Part shown: piece by piece, positions 32,241-40,800 of the stretch
How positions within the stretch are numbered: the first letter of the stretch is position 1
Layout of the letters: each line of letters starts with the position of its first letter
From: Desulfomonile tiedjei
GTDB taxonomy: Bacteria; Desulfobacterota; Desulfomonilia; Desulfomonilales; Desulfomonilaceae
NCBI GenBank assembly: GCA_016212925.1
Contig: JACRDF010000043.1
Span: 133,198-197,197 of the forward strand
DNA: 64,000 bases
Direction of reading: 5' to 3'
Notes under the pieces: generated by a model
The model's database searches: none
What the model was told of the DNA's origin: nothing
The model's input: only the letters and a program-made list of their open reading frames with translations
Made by a program: the position numbers and the translations under genes

Positions 32241-32555
32241 ATGTTGAAAGTACGTTTTTTTCTAAATGAACCCAATGGCAAGCCTTGAAGACACTTCAAG
32301 GAAATGGCGTCCAGGTTGGGCGCAGGATACCCCATCGAAATCGACACCACATCGAAGCCTCGCGATGAATACCAAACCGACGACTGGGCTGAAACGGACC
32401 TGCCGTGCGCTCCGGCAGTCATGGTGGGCGAAGAGGTTCTGGTAGAAGGATCGGATGTTACAGAGGAGAAGCTGGTTGCCGAGATCAGGAAGCAACTGGG
32501 AATGGCTCCGCTGGAACCGGAGAAGAAAGGGATTCTCGGGCGGCTGTTCAAGTAA
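32241..32555 (+). CDS. Selenoprotein: small thioredoxin-like protein with UGA at residue 16
   Basis: 104 residues from the ATG at 32241 (SD GAAGGGA), 28 bp after the rhodanese-DsbD stop. The frame contains UGA at 32286-32288, so the redox site reads NGKP-U-RHFKEMASRLG. A thioredoxin-like fold continues (YPIEIDTTSKPRDEYQ, LPCAPAVMVGEEVLVEG with Cys56, EEKLVAEIRKQLG). No signal peptide, so it is probably cytoplasmic, perhaps a partner of the membrane fusion. A stem-loop at 32307-32323 supports selenocysteine insertion. A conventional caller would start it at an internal codon and lose the active site. Confidence 0.85.
32307..32323 (+). promoter_or_regulatory. SECIS-like hairpin
   Basis: GCGTCC (32307-32312), loop AGGTT, GGGCGC (32318-32323): six pairs including one G-U, starting 18 nt after the UGA, with G and U in the apical loop as in known bacterial SECIS elements. 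Confidence 0.65.
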
Positions 32556-32596
32556 ACAGTGGGACGGTGCGCTGAGGAATTATGCGCCAGGGGCCA

Positions 32597-33088
32597 TCAC
32601 TCCGGAAAGCCGAACCTCACTTTCTGTCCCGCTTTAATCTGGTTCCGTTTGCAGAAGCCGGCATTCACCTCCAGGCAATAGCGGCATGGGAACATGGAAG
32701 GGTAGATCTGGCCGGAGTTGGCCGGAATCTCCTCATACACCAATTTGATTGTTCCGTCGGAGTCGATCCAGATCGCGTCGATCGGGAACTTCATACCTTG
32801 CATGTGAATGGCGTATTGTCCGGGTACTGCAAAGTCCAAGAGCATTCCAAGATCGTCCGTTATCTTGTCCCAACCGAGCAGGCCCTGCCTTCGAGTCGCG
32901 TCCGAGTCGGCCACCACCGCACGGATGGTCACGCGGTTCAATGATATGGATATTGTGTGCAATTTCGGCCCCGAAACATTCGAATTGCCTGTTCTTTGAG
33001 TATCGTCTGCCGCGGCAACTCCGAAGGAAAGAGCAAGGATAATCACCAGTAGAATGGCATGTTCCGGACGCAATAGAGAAATAGTCAT
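32597..33088 (-). CDS. Exported DUF192 family protein
   Basis: 163 residues with a signal peptide (HAILLVIILALSFGVAAA). The DUF192 core is plain: ATRRQGLLGWDKI, GMLLDFAVPGQYAIHMQGMKFPIDAIWID and VYEEIPANSG, ending PCRYCLEVNAGFCKRNQIKAGQKV. Family members are small secreted beta proteins of unknown function. It converges with the selenoprotein operon and is probably independent. Confidence 0.9.
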   Translation of the reverse strand: MTISLLRPEHAILLVIILALSFGVAAADDTQRTGNSNVSGPKLHTISISLNRVTIRAVVADSDATRRQGLLGWDKITDDLGMLLDFAVPGQYAIHMQGMKFPIDAIWIDSDGTIKLVYEEIPANSGQIYPSMFPCRYCLEVNAGFCKRNQIKAGQKVRFGFPE

Positions 33089-33166
33089 TGAGGTAACCCT
33101 TTAGTTACGCGTGTGGGGACAACCCTGTCTTTCCGAGGAGTGAAACGACGAAGCAATCTCGATTTT

Positions 33167-33249
33167 GGTGGGACCGTCCCGCGCGGAACGCGGGATTGCC
33201 GGTCATTCAAATTGACAGGCGATCCCGCCAGCGGCGGGACTGTCCCACC
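33167..33249. repeat. 83-bp expanded relative of the 57-bp palindrome
   Basis: Same ends (GGTGGGAC / GTCCCACC) and same centre (CCGGTCATTC, then GACAGGC) as the 57-bp units, but with extra arms GTCCCGCGCGGAACGCGGGA and GATCCCGCCAGCGGCGGGAC. Nothing else recognised in 33089-33408. Confidence 0.75.
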
Positions 33250-33408
33250 AAGGGAAATTGTTTCGGGCTTCGATTTCAAAACATTGAAGATCGTCCGATC
33301 TTCCTGAGGCCATGAGCCGACCCATAGTTGACACCCCGGACACCGGGGGATATTATCGACCCGCCTCGCAACATAGCATCAATCGGCCTATGACGACAGG
33401 ATAGAACG

Positions 33409-36400
33409 GTGCTCGCCTCATTCCTGGAACAGCTTGCCCGCCGCGAAAACTTTGAGTGGAAACTGGTCCACCACGAAGTCCTGCCCGCGAAGCCACCTGA
33501 ATTCGGGCAACTGCCTCCTGAGCTGCACCCGCAAGTGGTGGAGTTGATCAGGTCTTTCGGGATAGCATCGCCCTACTCGCATCAGGCCGAGGCCATCAGG
33601 CTTTCGTTGAGTGGCAAGAACGTTGTCCTGTCCACCAATACGGCCAGCGGCAAGACCCTGGCATATCAAGCGCCTGTCATAGACCGCCTCATCAAGGACC
33701 CCGAAGCTACCGCGCTTTTTCTGTTTCCGTTGAAAGCGTTAGAGAGAGATCAGAGAGACGCTTTCATTTCCCTGGCCGGCGACTCGGGCCTGAGCGCCGC
33801 GGTGTACGACGGGGACACCCCGGATTCGGAACGTCGTAAGATCAAGAGCCACCCTCCCCGTGTGCTTATTACCAACCCGGACATGCTCCACCTGGGGCTC
33901 CTGGCTTATCACGATTCTTGGAAGCAGTTCTTCGGCCACCTTGCTTGCGTGGTCCTGGACGAGGTTCACGCGTACAAAGGTATTTTCGGCAGCCACATAT
34001 CGCAGGTGATCCTGCGGGTGCGCCGCGTGTGCGAATTCTACGGCTCGCGTCCACGCTTCATGGCCTGTTCGGCCACGGTGGCAAACCCTGGACAATTCGT
34101 GTCCAGGCTGATCGGCGAGGATGTCGCGGTCGTCAATAGTTCCGGCGCGCCATCTTCCGAGCGGCATTTTCTGTTCGTTAACCCTATTCTGAGCCCGTAC
34201 ACCGTGACTGCGCGACTCTTTACCCGAGCGCTCGCCTTGGGATTGAAAACCATCGTGTTTACCAGGGCACGCAAAATCACCGAACTCATCACCACGTGGG
34301 TAATGCAGGAATCCCCGCACTTGAGAGGCCGGATCAGCTCGTATCGCGCGGGCTTCCTGCCAGAAGAGCGCCGCGAAATTGAAACCAAACTCTTTTCCGG
34401 GAAAATGGACGGTGTGATCTCCACTTCAGCCCTGGAAATGGGAATAGATGTGGGAGGGCTGGACCTTTGCCTGCTGGTCGGATATCCCGGCACAATCATA
34501 AACACCTGGCAAAGAGGAGGAAGGGTCGGCCGAGGAGCAAGACCCAGCGCTATTGTCCTGATTGCGGGCAATGACGCGCTCGACCAATATTTCTTGAGGA
34601 ATCCCTCGGACTTCTTTGGGAGGAACTGCGAAGAAGCGATCCTCGATCCTCTGAACAGCGAGGTCTTGAAGCGGCACATCCCTTGCGCCGCGGCCGAGAG
34701 ACCCATAGCGCCCGAAGAGAAATGGGCTCAGCAACCGGAAGTTCAGCAGGTTCTGGAAGAACTGGAAGAAGCGGGGTCGCTCTATAAAGCAGCGATGGAC
34801 GATTCCTGGCACTCCGTTTCCAGGCGGCCCCATTATGGAGTGGACCTGAGGAGCATCGGAGATTCTTATGCCATATTCCTCGAAGACGGCAAAACCCTGA
34901 TCGGAAGCTCTTCCGGCGCACGCGCTTTCACGGAATGCCACGAAGGTGCGGTCTATCTTCACAGGGCGAAACATTACCTGGTTACAAAATTGGACCTGGA
35001 ACGCCGAAACGTGCTGGTTCGGGCGGCAAAGCTTCAGTACTACACGCGCGCGCTTGCCGAGAAGGATACCAAAATACTCGGCGCGCCAATCAGGCAACAG
35101 GAATTCCCCGGATTTGTCATTCGAGAGGCTAGGCTCAAGGTTACCGAAAGAATAGTCGCGTACGAAAAACGCCGAACATCGGGCCAGGAGAAAATCGGCA
35201 CTGTGGATCTTGACCTGCCTCCGTTGCACTTCGAGACCGTGGGCATCTGGATAGAAATCCCCGACCAGGTAAAGGAAACGATCAAGAAGATGGGCTTGCA
35301 CTTCATGGGCGGCATACACGCAATGGAGCACGCGGCGATATCCATGTTCCCACTCTTCGCACTTTGCGACAGGGATGACATTGGCGGTATCAGCACCCCC
35401 GAGCATGAACAAGTCTGCCGTGCGGCGGTCTTCATCTACGACGGACATCCGGGTGGAGTGGGGCTCGCGCACCGGGCTTTCGACGTAATCGAAGAGCTGC
35501 TGGAAAAGACGCGACTCCTTGTCGAGAAGTGCCCGTGCGAAGACGGATGCCCGTCCTGCATTCATTCCCCCAAGTGCGGCTCAGGCAATCAGCCGTTGGA
35601 CAAGAAGGCCTGCCTGGCAACACTTGAATTCCTTCTGAAGCCGGAAAAGATGCGGTCGGTTCCGGTGGTCAAGCGGTCTTCGAGCAAGGCAATTTTCCCG
35701 GATCTGGCCAGGGCCGCGGGAGGAAAACCGTTCACCGAAACCGAGGTTATAGCAGCCAGCAATTCCCGAGAGGGAGCAAGCGCCGGCGATGATGCCGAAT
35801 TCGCATCTACAGAGGTAGGCTCCGGGAAACCGTCTCAAAACCCTAAAAAGGATACAATTCCGGGTAGGGGCGCTTCGAGAAGCGCCCTGATTTCGGGCGG
35901 TTCACGAACCGCCCCTACCGACAGGCCGGTAAAACCCTCAACCCTGAGACAGTTTCCCGGTGCCTGCCCTGGGCGGGCGCAGGGACCCGCCCCCACGTCT
36001 GGTTCATCGGCTCCCCGCAATAGGCCCACCGGTCCAAACACGTCACCAGGTTTGGGAAAAAATGAAAACAGTCCCCTCTCCCCCCGGGAGAGGGACAGGG
36101 TGAGGGCTCTCCATTCCAGTCAGGGCCCGGATCAGTCAGAGGGATCGGAGGCGGAGAGCGAACAATTGGCAAGCCCCAAGAAAAGAATCGTGGTCTTCGA
36201 CCTGGAAACCCAGAAGTTGGCCCACGAGGTGGGAGGCTGGAAGAACATTTCCGCGATGCGTATGTCGGTTGGGGTCACTTATTCGGACGATGAGGGCTTC
36301 CTGACGTTTAGCGAGGACAACGTTGCAGGCCTCATTTCAGTGCTCCGGGCCGCGGACTTGGTGGTGGGATTCAACCATATTCGCTTCGATTACGAGGTGC

Positions 36401-36708
36401 TCAGAGCGTATTCGTCCGAGAACCTCAGGGCCCTGCCGAACCTGGATATGTTGCAGGAAGTGGAGGCCGCGCTGGGGCATCGCCTGAGCCTCGACCATCT
36501 TGCTAAATTCACCCTCGACAGCAAGAAAAAGGGGGACGGCCTGGATGCTGCCCGGTGGTTCAAGGAAGGAAAAATGGACCTTCTGGCGGAATACTGCCGC
36601 GAGGACGTGAGGATCACCCGAGACCTGTACTTGTTCGGCTTGACCAACGGATTTCTCTTGTACCAGAAAAAAGACCTGACCAAAGCCCGAATCAAAGTCA
36701 AATGGTAA
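33409..36708 (+). CDS. MrfA/YprA-like helicase fused to an MrfB-like 3'-5' exonuclease
   Basis: 1099 residues from a GTG. Residues 1-~480 form an SF2 helicase (STNTASGKTLAY, VLDEVHAYKG, ACSATVANP, STSALEMGIDVGGLD, QRGGRVGRG). A DUF1998-type region follows with GGIHAMEHAAISMFPL and the cysteine cluster CPCEDGCPSCIHSPKCG (708-724), as in MrfA/Hrq1. Residues ~925-1099 are a DEDDy exonuclease: VFDLETQ, VVGFNHIRFDYEVL and YCREDVRITRDLY. In Bacillus, MrfA and MrfB are separate proteins that jointly repair mitomycin lesions; here they are one chain. The ~120-residue linker is made of repeat DNA, including a whole MITE (residues ~806-850) in frame. Confidence 0.9.
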   Translation: MLASFLEQLARRENFEWKLVHHEVLPAKPPEFGQLPPELHPQVVELIRSFGIASPYSHQAEAIRLSLSGKNVVLSTNTASGKTLAYQAPVIDRLIKDPEATALFLFPLKALERDQRDAFISLAGDSGLSAAVYDGDTPDSERRKIKSHPPRVLITNPDMLHLGLLAYHDSWKQFFGHLACVVLDEVHAYKGIFGSHISQVILRVRRVCEFYGSRPRFMACSATVANPGQFVSRLIGEDVAVVNSSGAPSSERHFLFVNPILSPYTVTARLFTRALALGLKTIVFTRARKITELITTWVMQESPHLRGRISSYRAGFLPEERREIETKLFSGKMDGVISTSALEMGIDVGGLDLCLLVGYPGTIINTWQRGGRVGRGARPSAIVLIAGNDALDQYFLRNPSDFFGRNCEEAILDPLNSEVLKRHIPCAAAERPIAPEEKWAQQPEVQQVLEELEEAGSLYKAAMDDSWHSVSRRPHYGVDLRSIGDSYAIFLEDGKTLIGSSSGARAFTECHEGAVYLHRAKHYLVTKLDLERRNVLVRAAKLQYYTRALAEKDTKILGAPIRQQEFPGFVIREARLKVTERIVAYEKRRTSGQEKIGTVDLDLPPLHFETVGIWIEIPDQVKETIKKMGLHFMGGIHAMEHAAISMFPLFALCDRDDIGGISTPEHEQVCRAAVFIYDGHPGGVGLAHRAFDVIEELLEKTRLLVEKCPCEDGCPSCIHSPKCGSGNQPLDKKACLATLEFLLKPEKMRSVPVVKRSSSKAIFPDLARAAGGKPFTETEVIAASNSREGASAGDDAEFASTEVGSGKPSQNPKKDTIPGRGASRSALISGGSRTAPTDRPVKPSTLRQFPGACPGRAQGPAPTSGSSAPRNRPTGPNTSPGLGKNENSPLSPRERDRVRALHSSQGPDQSEGSEAESEQLASPKKRIVVFDLETQKLAHEVGGWKNISAMRMSVGVTYSDDEGFLTFSEDNVAGLISVLRAADLVVGFNHIRFDYEVLRAYSSENLRALPNLDMLQEVEAALGHRLSLDHLAKFTLDSKKKGDGLDAARWFKEGKMDLLAEYCREDVRITRDLYLFGLTNGFLLYQKKDLTKARIKVKW
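35826..35956. mobile_element. 131-bp MITE inserted in frame in the helicase-exonuclease gene
   Basis: Ends GAAACCGTCTCAAAA and CTGAGACAGTTTC, flanked by CCGG on both sides (35822-35825 and 35957-35960). Element plus duplication is 135 bp, exactly 45 codons, and contains no stop in the host frame. It encodes PGRGASRSALISGGSRTAPT within the inter-domain linker. Confidence 0.92.
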
Positions 36709-36724
36709 CATTTGTCACTCTCTT

Positions 36725-36796
36725 GTGGGGCAGGCTTTCCAGCCTGCCTGTCCCAAATACCAATAATAATGGCAGGCTGGAAAGCCTGCCCAACAC
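36725..36796. repeat. Palindromic repeat, GGCAGGCTGGAAAGCCTGCC family, copy 1
   Basis: Arms GGGGCAGGCTTTCCAGCCTGCC and GGCAGGCTGGAAAGCCTGCCC separated by an AT-rich centre. A related two-arm copy is at 38754-38820 and a single arm at 46328-46352. Confidence 0.8.
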
Positions 36797-36850
36797 AAAA
36801 CAACCCAATCCTAGCCAAAAAAAGCAATGTTTCCTTAAGGTCATGGGCCT

Positions 36851-36878
36851 GTAAGGGCACGGCATGCCGTGCCCCTAC
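36851..36878. repeat. Short GGGCACGGCATGCCGTGCCC palindrome
   Basis: GTAAGGGCACGG / CCGTGCCCCTAC palindrome; the same motif forms a perfect 28-bp palindrome at 40418-40445 and paired units at 42112-42185 and 59286-59358. Confidence 0.8.
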
Positions 36879-36942
36879 CTATTCTCTGCGCTCTCTGCGT
36901 TCTCTGCGGTGAGATTCTGTAGGTTTGCAAAAGAAAACGGCG

Positions 36943-37027
36943 CGTAGGATGTGGTGAGCGAAGCGAACCGCATCGGTCGAGAAAAGGCCGCGAGCGATGC
37001 GGTTCACTTTATTCACCGCATCCTACG
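36943..37027. repeat. Dispersed palindromic repeat, GAGCGAAGCGAACCGCATC family, copy 3
   Basis: 85-bp copy with the same ends (CGTAGGATG / GCATCCTACG) as 9867-9951. Confidence 0.85.
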
Positions 37028-37040
37028 GGAGATACAAAAG

Positions 37041-37078
37041 AAAAAGGAGCGCTCAATTGAGGCGCTCCTCTTTTTTTT
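37041..37078. terminator. Bidirectional intrinsic terminator
   Basis: AGGAGCGC (37045-37052) pairs with GCGCTCCT (37062-37069); T8 follows on the plus strand and the preceding A-run gives a T-run on the minus strand. It serves the porin-like gene on the minus strand and possibly the helicase gene on the plus strand. Confidence 0.85.
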
Positions 37079-37098
37079 CGGCTTAATTCTGCCGGCGG

Positions 37099-38544
37099 TT
37101 AGAAATGGATTCCGCCGTTGATCCCTAATGTCATGCCGCCCGGATTAAACGAGGTATTGACCGCGTCGAGTTGATAGGTTAGGGCGTTGGCCCACATGTA
37201 GTCCACGGAACCCTTGACGTACGCAGCGCCGTAACCCAATTCCAGGTCGCTTCCCACAAATGCGCCGTAGTGAGCGCGCCAGTCCTTGATTTCATTGCTT
37301 ATGGCGAACACCGGGGTTCCTGGTGGTAGGTTCGGGCCCAGGGCGGTGTACGACCGATTCTCGATAAGCTTGTAATAAGTGGGCATAAACGCCGTTCCTA
37401 ACGTTACCCCGATGCGGCCCAATCCGTATAACGGCACCCAGCTTCTGCCGCCTATCCTGGTCTCATACACACTGATGTCCGCTCTGGCGCTCACGGTTTC
37501 CTGAATACTCTCGGCAGGAATCGAGTCATCTAATTGCGTGGAAAATTGACGGTTCGGGAATATGCCGCGCAACGGGCTGTTGGGTGTGACTTGGTAAATG
37601 TGGGCCGGGGTGTCACCTATAATGTTGTCCGACGAAAAGAAACTGCCTACAGGCCATGCGGAATCATGGTCCGAAACGAATGGGAACGTGTCTATAATGA
37701 GAGTGCGACTCACTTGGCCCGGAATAACATTAGACAATCCAACTGAGTTGTCCACATTGAACCACGAAAACCCGTAGAATATGTCAAAATAGTTGTACAG
37801 TTGATATCCTGCCTCAAAAGTGGGGCTCCAGAGCTTTGGTCCGGCTTGCCGGTTGATATCCGGAGTGGTATTTACAAGGAATGCCAAGCTGTCGTCCAAA
37901 ATCACTTGAAGTGTGACCTGCGTCGTGCCCACAATGCTGTTCGGATTGTCCACCTGAACGGTCGCATCGTTCAGGGAAAAGCTGCCGATATGGCCGGGGA
38001 CGATTAATCCGTTACAGCAATTTGCAGATGAGACGAAGAACGTCTGCCGCCCGAGTTCCGGCGTGGGAATGCCGCCTGTAATATAGGTCCAGGCCTGGTC
38101 GGCAGGTCCACATGCAGCGACTGCCGGCGGGCCAGCACAACCAATTTGAACGCCTGGGGCCGGATCCACTGGGCCGGAAAGGTAACCGTTGTCATAAAGC
38201 CACCGCAGCGGGTCACCGGCTGGTCCGTTTGTTCCAGTAAAACCTTCTCTGCCTGTCCCTACACCAAAATTTCCTGATGTAAGAGGCCCGAAAAGAGGCG
38301 TACCGGCTGCGAATGTGAGTGTCTGCGGCCCGCCGGATACGTCGAACCTGAGGGATTCGACGCTCCTGTACCTGACGCCGGCTTGAAAATAGAAACGCCC
38401 GGCCATGAGAGTAGGAGTCCCTGGAGGCGACGGAACAAACGGAGGCTGAATGAACTCCTGTGCGCCGGCCACGGCTACGGCGGCCAGCGAGGAAGCGATT
38501 ATCAGCAGACAGATGAAAGTGGATATATGGCCACGGCGTTTCAT
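37099..38544 (-). CDS. Outer-membrane beta-barrel-like protein
   Basis: 481 residues from the ATG at 38544 (SD AAGGTGAG); the frame is open further upstream but lacks an SD there. Signal peptide at 1-~30 (ICLLIIASSLAAVAVAGAQE). The mature part has many alternating strands (GRFYFQAGVRYRSVESLRF, FEAGYQLYNYFDIFYGFSWF, YGAFVGSDLELGYGAAYVKG) and ends in HF, the terminal Phe recognised by the BAM machinery. The middle contains two disulfide-capable spots (CAGPPAVAACG and NCCNG). Monocistronic with its own terminator. Pore substrate unknown. Confidence 0.75.
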   Translation of the reverse strand: MKRRGHISTFICLLIIASSLAAVAVAGAQEFIQPPFVPSPPGTPTLMAGRFYFQAGVRYRSVESLRFDVSGGPQTLTFAAGTPLFGPLTSGNFGVGTGREGFTGTNGPAGDPLRWLYDNGYLSGPVDPAPGVQIGCAGPPAVAACGPADQAWTYITGGIPTPELGRQTFFVSSANCCNGLIVPGHIGSFSLNDATVQVDNPNSIVGTTQVTLQVILDDSLAFLVNTTPDINRQAGPKLWSPTFEAGYQLYNYFDIFYGFSWFNVDNSVGLSNVIPGQVSRTLIIDTFPFVSDHDSAWPVGSFFSSDNIIGDTPAHIYQVTPNSPLRGIFPNRQFSTQLDDSIPAESIQETVSARADISVYETRIGGRSWVPLYGLGRIGVTLGTAFMPTYYKLIENRSYTALGPNLPPGTPVFAISNEIKDWRAHYGAFVGSDLELGYGAAYVKGSVDYMWANALTYQLDAVNTSFNPGGMTLGINGGIHF

Positions 38545-38868
38545 GTCTAGTCTCACCTTACTTTGTCGCGATTGTTTGGAAATGACTCCAACATCATCAG
38601 ATTCCGGGTGAACCCTTATGCCTTGGACATTTATATCATTTGTGAAGCTATTTGTCAAATAATAAATAGATGTTATATTAAATATCTAGAAAATGGTTTA
38701 GATAAATGAGAATGGAGACTCCTGGAGCCCTTCTTGGCAAGCGTCCTGAAAACGTGAGGAAGGCTTTCCAGCCTGCCATCATTGACATTTGGGACAGGCA
38801 GGCTGGAAAGCCTGCCCCACAAAGACAATTCACCCCTAGCAAGACTGACAGGTCGTTATGTTTGAAGC
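38545..38868. repeat. Gene-free stretch with GGCAGGCTGGAAAGCC palindrome, copy 2
   Basis: The two-arm repeat occupies 38754-38820 (GGAAGGCTTTCCAGCC and GGCAGGCTGGAAAGCCTGCC). The AT-rich part at 38630-38710 probably holds the porin-like gene's promoter; no gene seen. Confidence 0.7.
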
Positions 38869-40359
38869 CTACTCCGTAAAGTCTCCTGGGGTCTTCATGT
38901 ACAGGATGCCGTACTTTTCCTGGATCTGGCGATCCAGTTCCGCGGCCTTTTCCAGATCGACCGGCAACTGAACATCCGTGCGAATCTGTAGTAGAAGGCG
39001 CTTTTTGCCTTGCTTCGCGGCCGACTGTATGGCGCTGTAAAGGTGGGCAATGTTCAGCACATCCTCCCCGTCTACCTTTTCCACTCTTTTCAGGAAAGGA
39101 GCGGTGTCTACGAGGCCATATTCAGGGAAGATCTCTGAAACGATCACTATTTTCTGGTGAGGAAGCTTGGGAAACTCGTCTACATATTGCGAGCGGAAAG
39201 TCTCCCCTGATTTCCCGAGATTATCAATGCAATTCAGGGTCAGCTCGACAAAACCGATTCCGCCGTAGATGAAATAGTTGGCCTTGGTGAAGATCCGAGG
39301 GACAAGCCTGGGGAGCCCGTGCGGCACATTGCCGCTGATCTCCTGGGCCTTTCCTTCTCTGATTATTTTCAAGGTTAGCGGGTCCCCTGCCCTCTTCCTG
39401 TTAAGGATTTCCCCGAAGAAGACGTTCTGGCCCAATGGTTTGAAGAAGACCTCGCCAAAGTTGTCAATCTCATGCCCATCGATCTGCACGAGGATGTCGT
39501 TGGTTCGCAAGCCGAATTTGTACGGCCCGCCTCCCGGTATGGTATATGCCAGCAGGACCCCTCCCTGCTCCTTGTCCAGGCTGTAATAGTCCTTCAACCC
39601 CGGGAAAAGATGCTGGATGAGCCAGTCCCACTGCGGAATGACAGCGTTCCCCGGCAGCAAAGGGACAAGATGCTTAACCAGGTTGATAGGGATGAAGTAA
39701 TTGATTCGGTCACTGGTCTGCATGCCTTGGAACGCGATGCCCACTGCTTTGCCGTCCATGAGGACCGGTCCACCCGAATTGCCTCGATTCTGTTGCAGAG
39801 AGGCCTGCACCATGAGCCATTGATCCTGGGAATACACGTAGCGGCTGACTTCGATCCGGCTGATTTCTCCTTGTTCGGACTTGCTCAACCGTTCTCCGCC
39901 AAGAGGAAAGCCCCATCCGAGGACCTTGTCACCGATGCGCAGCATGTCGCTGTCACCCAGTTGCAAGGGGACGACCTTCCCATTGTGATCTTCGTAGGTC
40001 TCCAACTCTTTCTCATCCATTTGAAGGACTGCGAAGTCGGCCGAATCGCATACAATAATAGGTTTAACGTCATAGCGTCTCTTTTCTCGGCCGTTGGAAA
40101 CCTTGATGCTCTGGGCCATGGAGACCGCGTGGGCATTCGTGAGAATAAGGCCTTTCTTGCCGGGGAAGATCTTTTCATCCTCGAAGAAGAAAGCGCTCCC
40201 TTTCACGTTGGCGAAATCAGGGCTCTTCCAGGGTTTGTGATAGTATCCGGAATTCTTGACCGTAAAAACGCGCAAGACTTGCGTCTCGATAGAAGCGACT
40301 TGCTGATCCGCGGAGCAGAAAGAAACCGAATGAAATGAAAGGAGCAACACCAGTCCCAT
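38869..40359 (-). CDS. HtrA/Deg-like serine protease with PDZ domain
   Basis: About 496 residues if started at the ATG at 40359, which gives a direct signal peptide (MGLVLLLSFHSVSFCSA). The frame is open up to 40701, and an ATG at 40545 has a better SD (GGTGG), so the real protein may carry up to ~62 extra N-terminal residues coded by repeats. Trypsin-like triad: LTNAHAVS (His), DSADFAVLQMD (Asp), NRGNSGGPVL (Ser). A PDZ domain follows (YKFGLRTNDILVQIDGHEI), then a second PDZ-like region near the C-terminus (VEKVDGEDVLNIAHLYSAI). Likely periplasmic quality-control protease. Confidence 0.87.
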   Translation of the reverse strand: MGLVLLLSFHSVSFCSADQQVASIETQVLRVFTVKNSGYYHKPWKSPDFANVKGSAFFFEDEKIFPGKKGLILTNAHAVSMAQSIKVSNGREKRRYDVKPIIVCDSADFAVLQMDEKELETYEDHNGKVVPLQLGDSDMLRIGDKVLGWGFPLGGERLSKSEQGEISRIEVSRYVYSQDQWLMVQASLQQNRGNSGGPVLMDGKAVGIAFQGMQTSDRINYFIPINLVKHLVPLLPGNAVIPQWDWLIQHLFPGLKDYYSLDKEQGGVLLAYTIPGGGPYKFGLRTNDILVQIDGHEIDNFGEVFFKPLGQNVFFGEILNRKRAGDPLTLKIIREGKAQEISGNVPHGLPRLVPRIFTKANYFIYGGIGFVELTLNCIDNLGKSGETFRSQYVDEFPKLPHQKIVIVSEIFPEYGLVDTAPFLKRVEKVDGEDVLNIAHLYSAIQSAAKQGKKRLLLQIRTDVQLPVDLEKAAELDRQIQEKYGILYMKTPGDFTE

Positions 40360-40417
40360 TACCAACAAGGAGCACCAATTAGGGCTCCAACGGGAAGCGT
40401 TGTCGGGCGCGGTATGC

Positions 40418-40732
40418 GTAAGGGCACGGCATGCCGTGCCCTTACCATGATCATCCAAAGACACGTACGGTTTGGCCGGTCGTTTGGTCCTACCGGTTGC
40501 CGGAATTCTTGTCTGAATCACATCGGAGGCACTATTCAAAGTCATCGTTTTCACACCACCTATGCCAACCACCACATTACGGCGGGCACAGCCCGCCCTA
40601 CGGGAAACGCGTCCCGTCGAATCGTAGGGCGGGCCGTGCCCGCCGACTGCTGCTGATAATAGATTCGACTGGAGCATGTTATCGGACATCTTTTGGGGCA
40701 ACTGTCATAGAGGCCCCAAAAGCATTTGAAGA
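40418..40732. repeat. Cluster of four different repeats upstream of the protease
   Basis: 40418-40445 is a perfect 28-bp GGGCACGGCATGCCGTGCCC palindrome. 40489-40579 matches 50768-50854 (GAATCACATC, TTCAAAG, CCACCACATT). 40581-40602 and 40623-40644 are inverted arms (GGCGGGCACAGCCCGCCCTACG type). 40658-40732 matches 51303-51372 (GTTATCGGACAT, GGCAACTGT). All four lie inside the open frame upstream of the protease. Confidence 0.75.
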
Positions 40733-40800
40733 CGGTATTTCATTGTTTCCAGACTCCAGAAGCCGGATTTGGCCTGCCTCAGTATAGTTCCGTGGAGATT

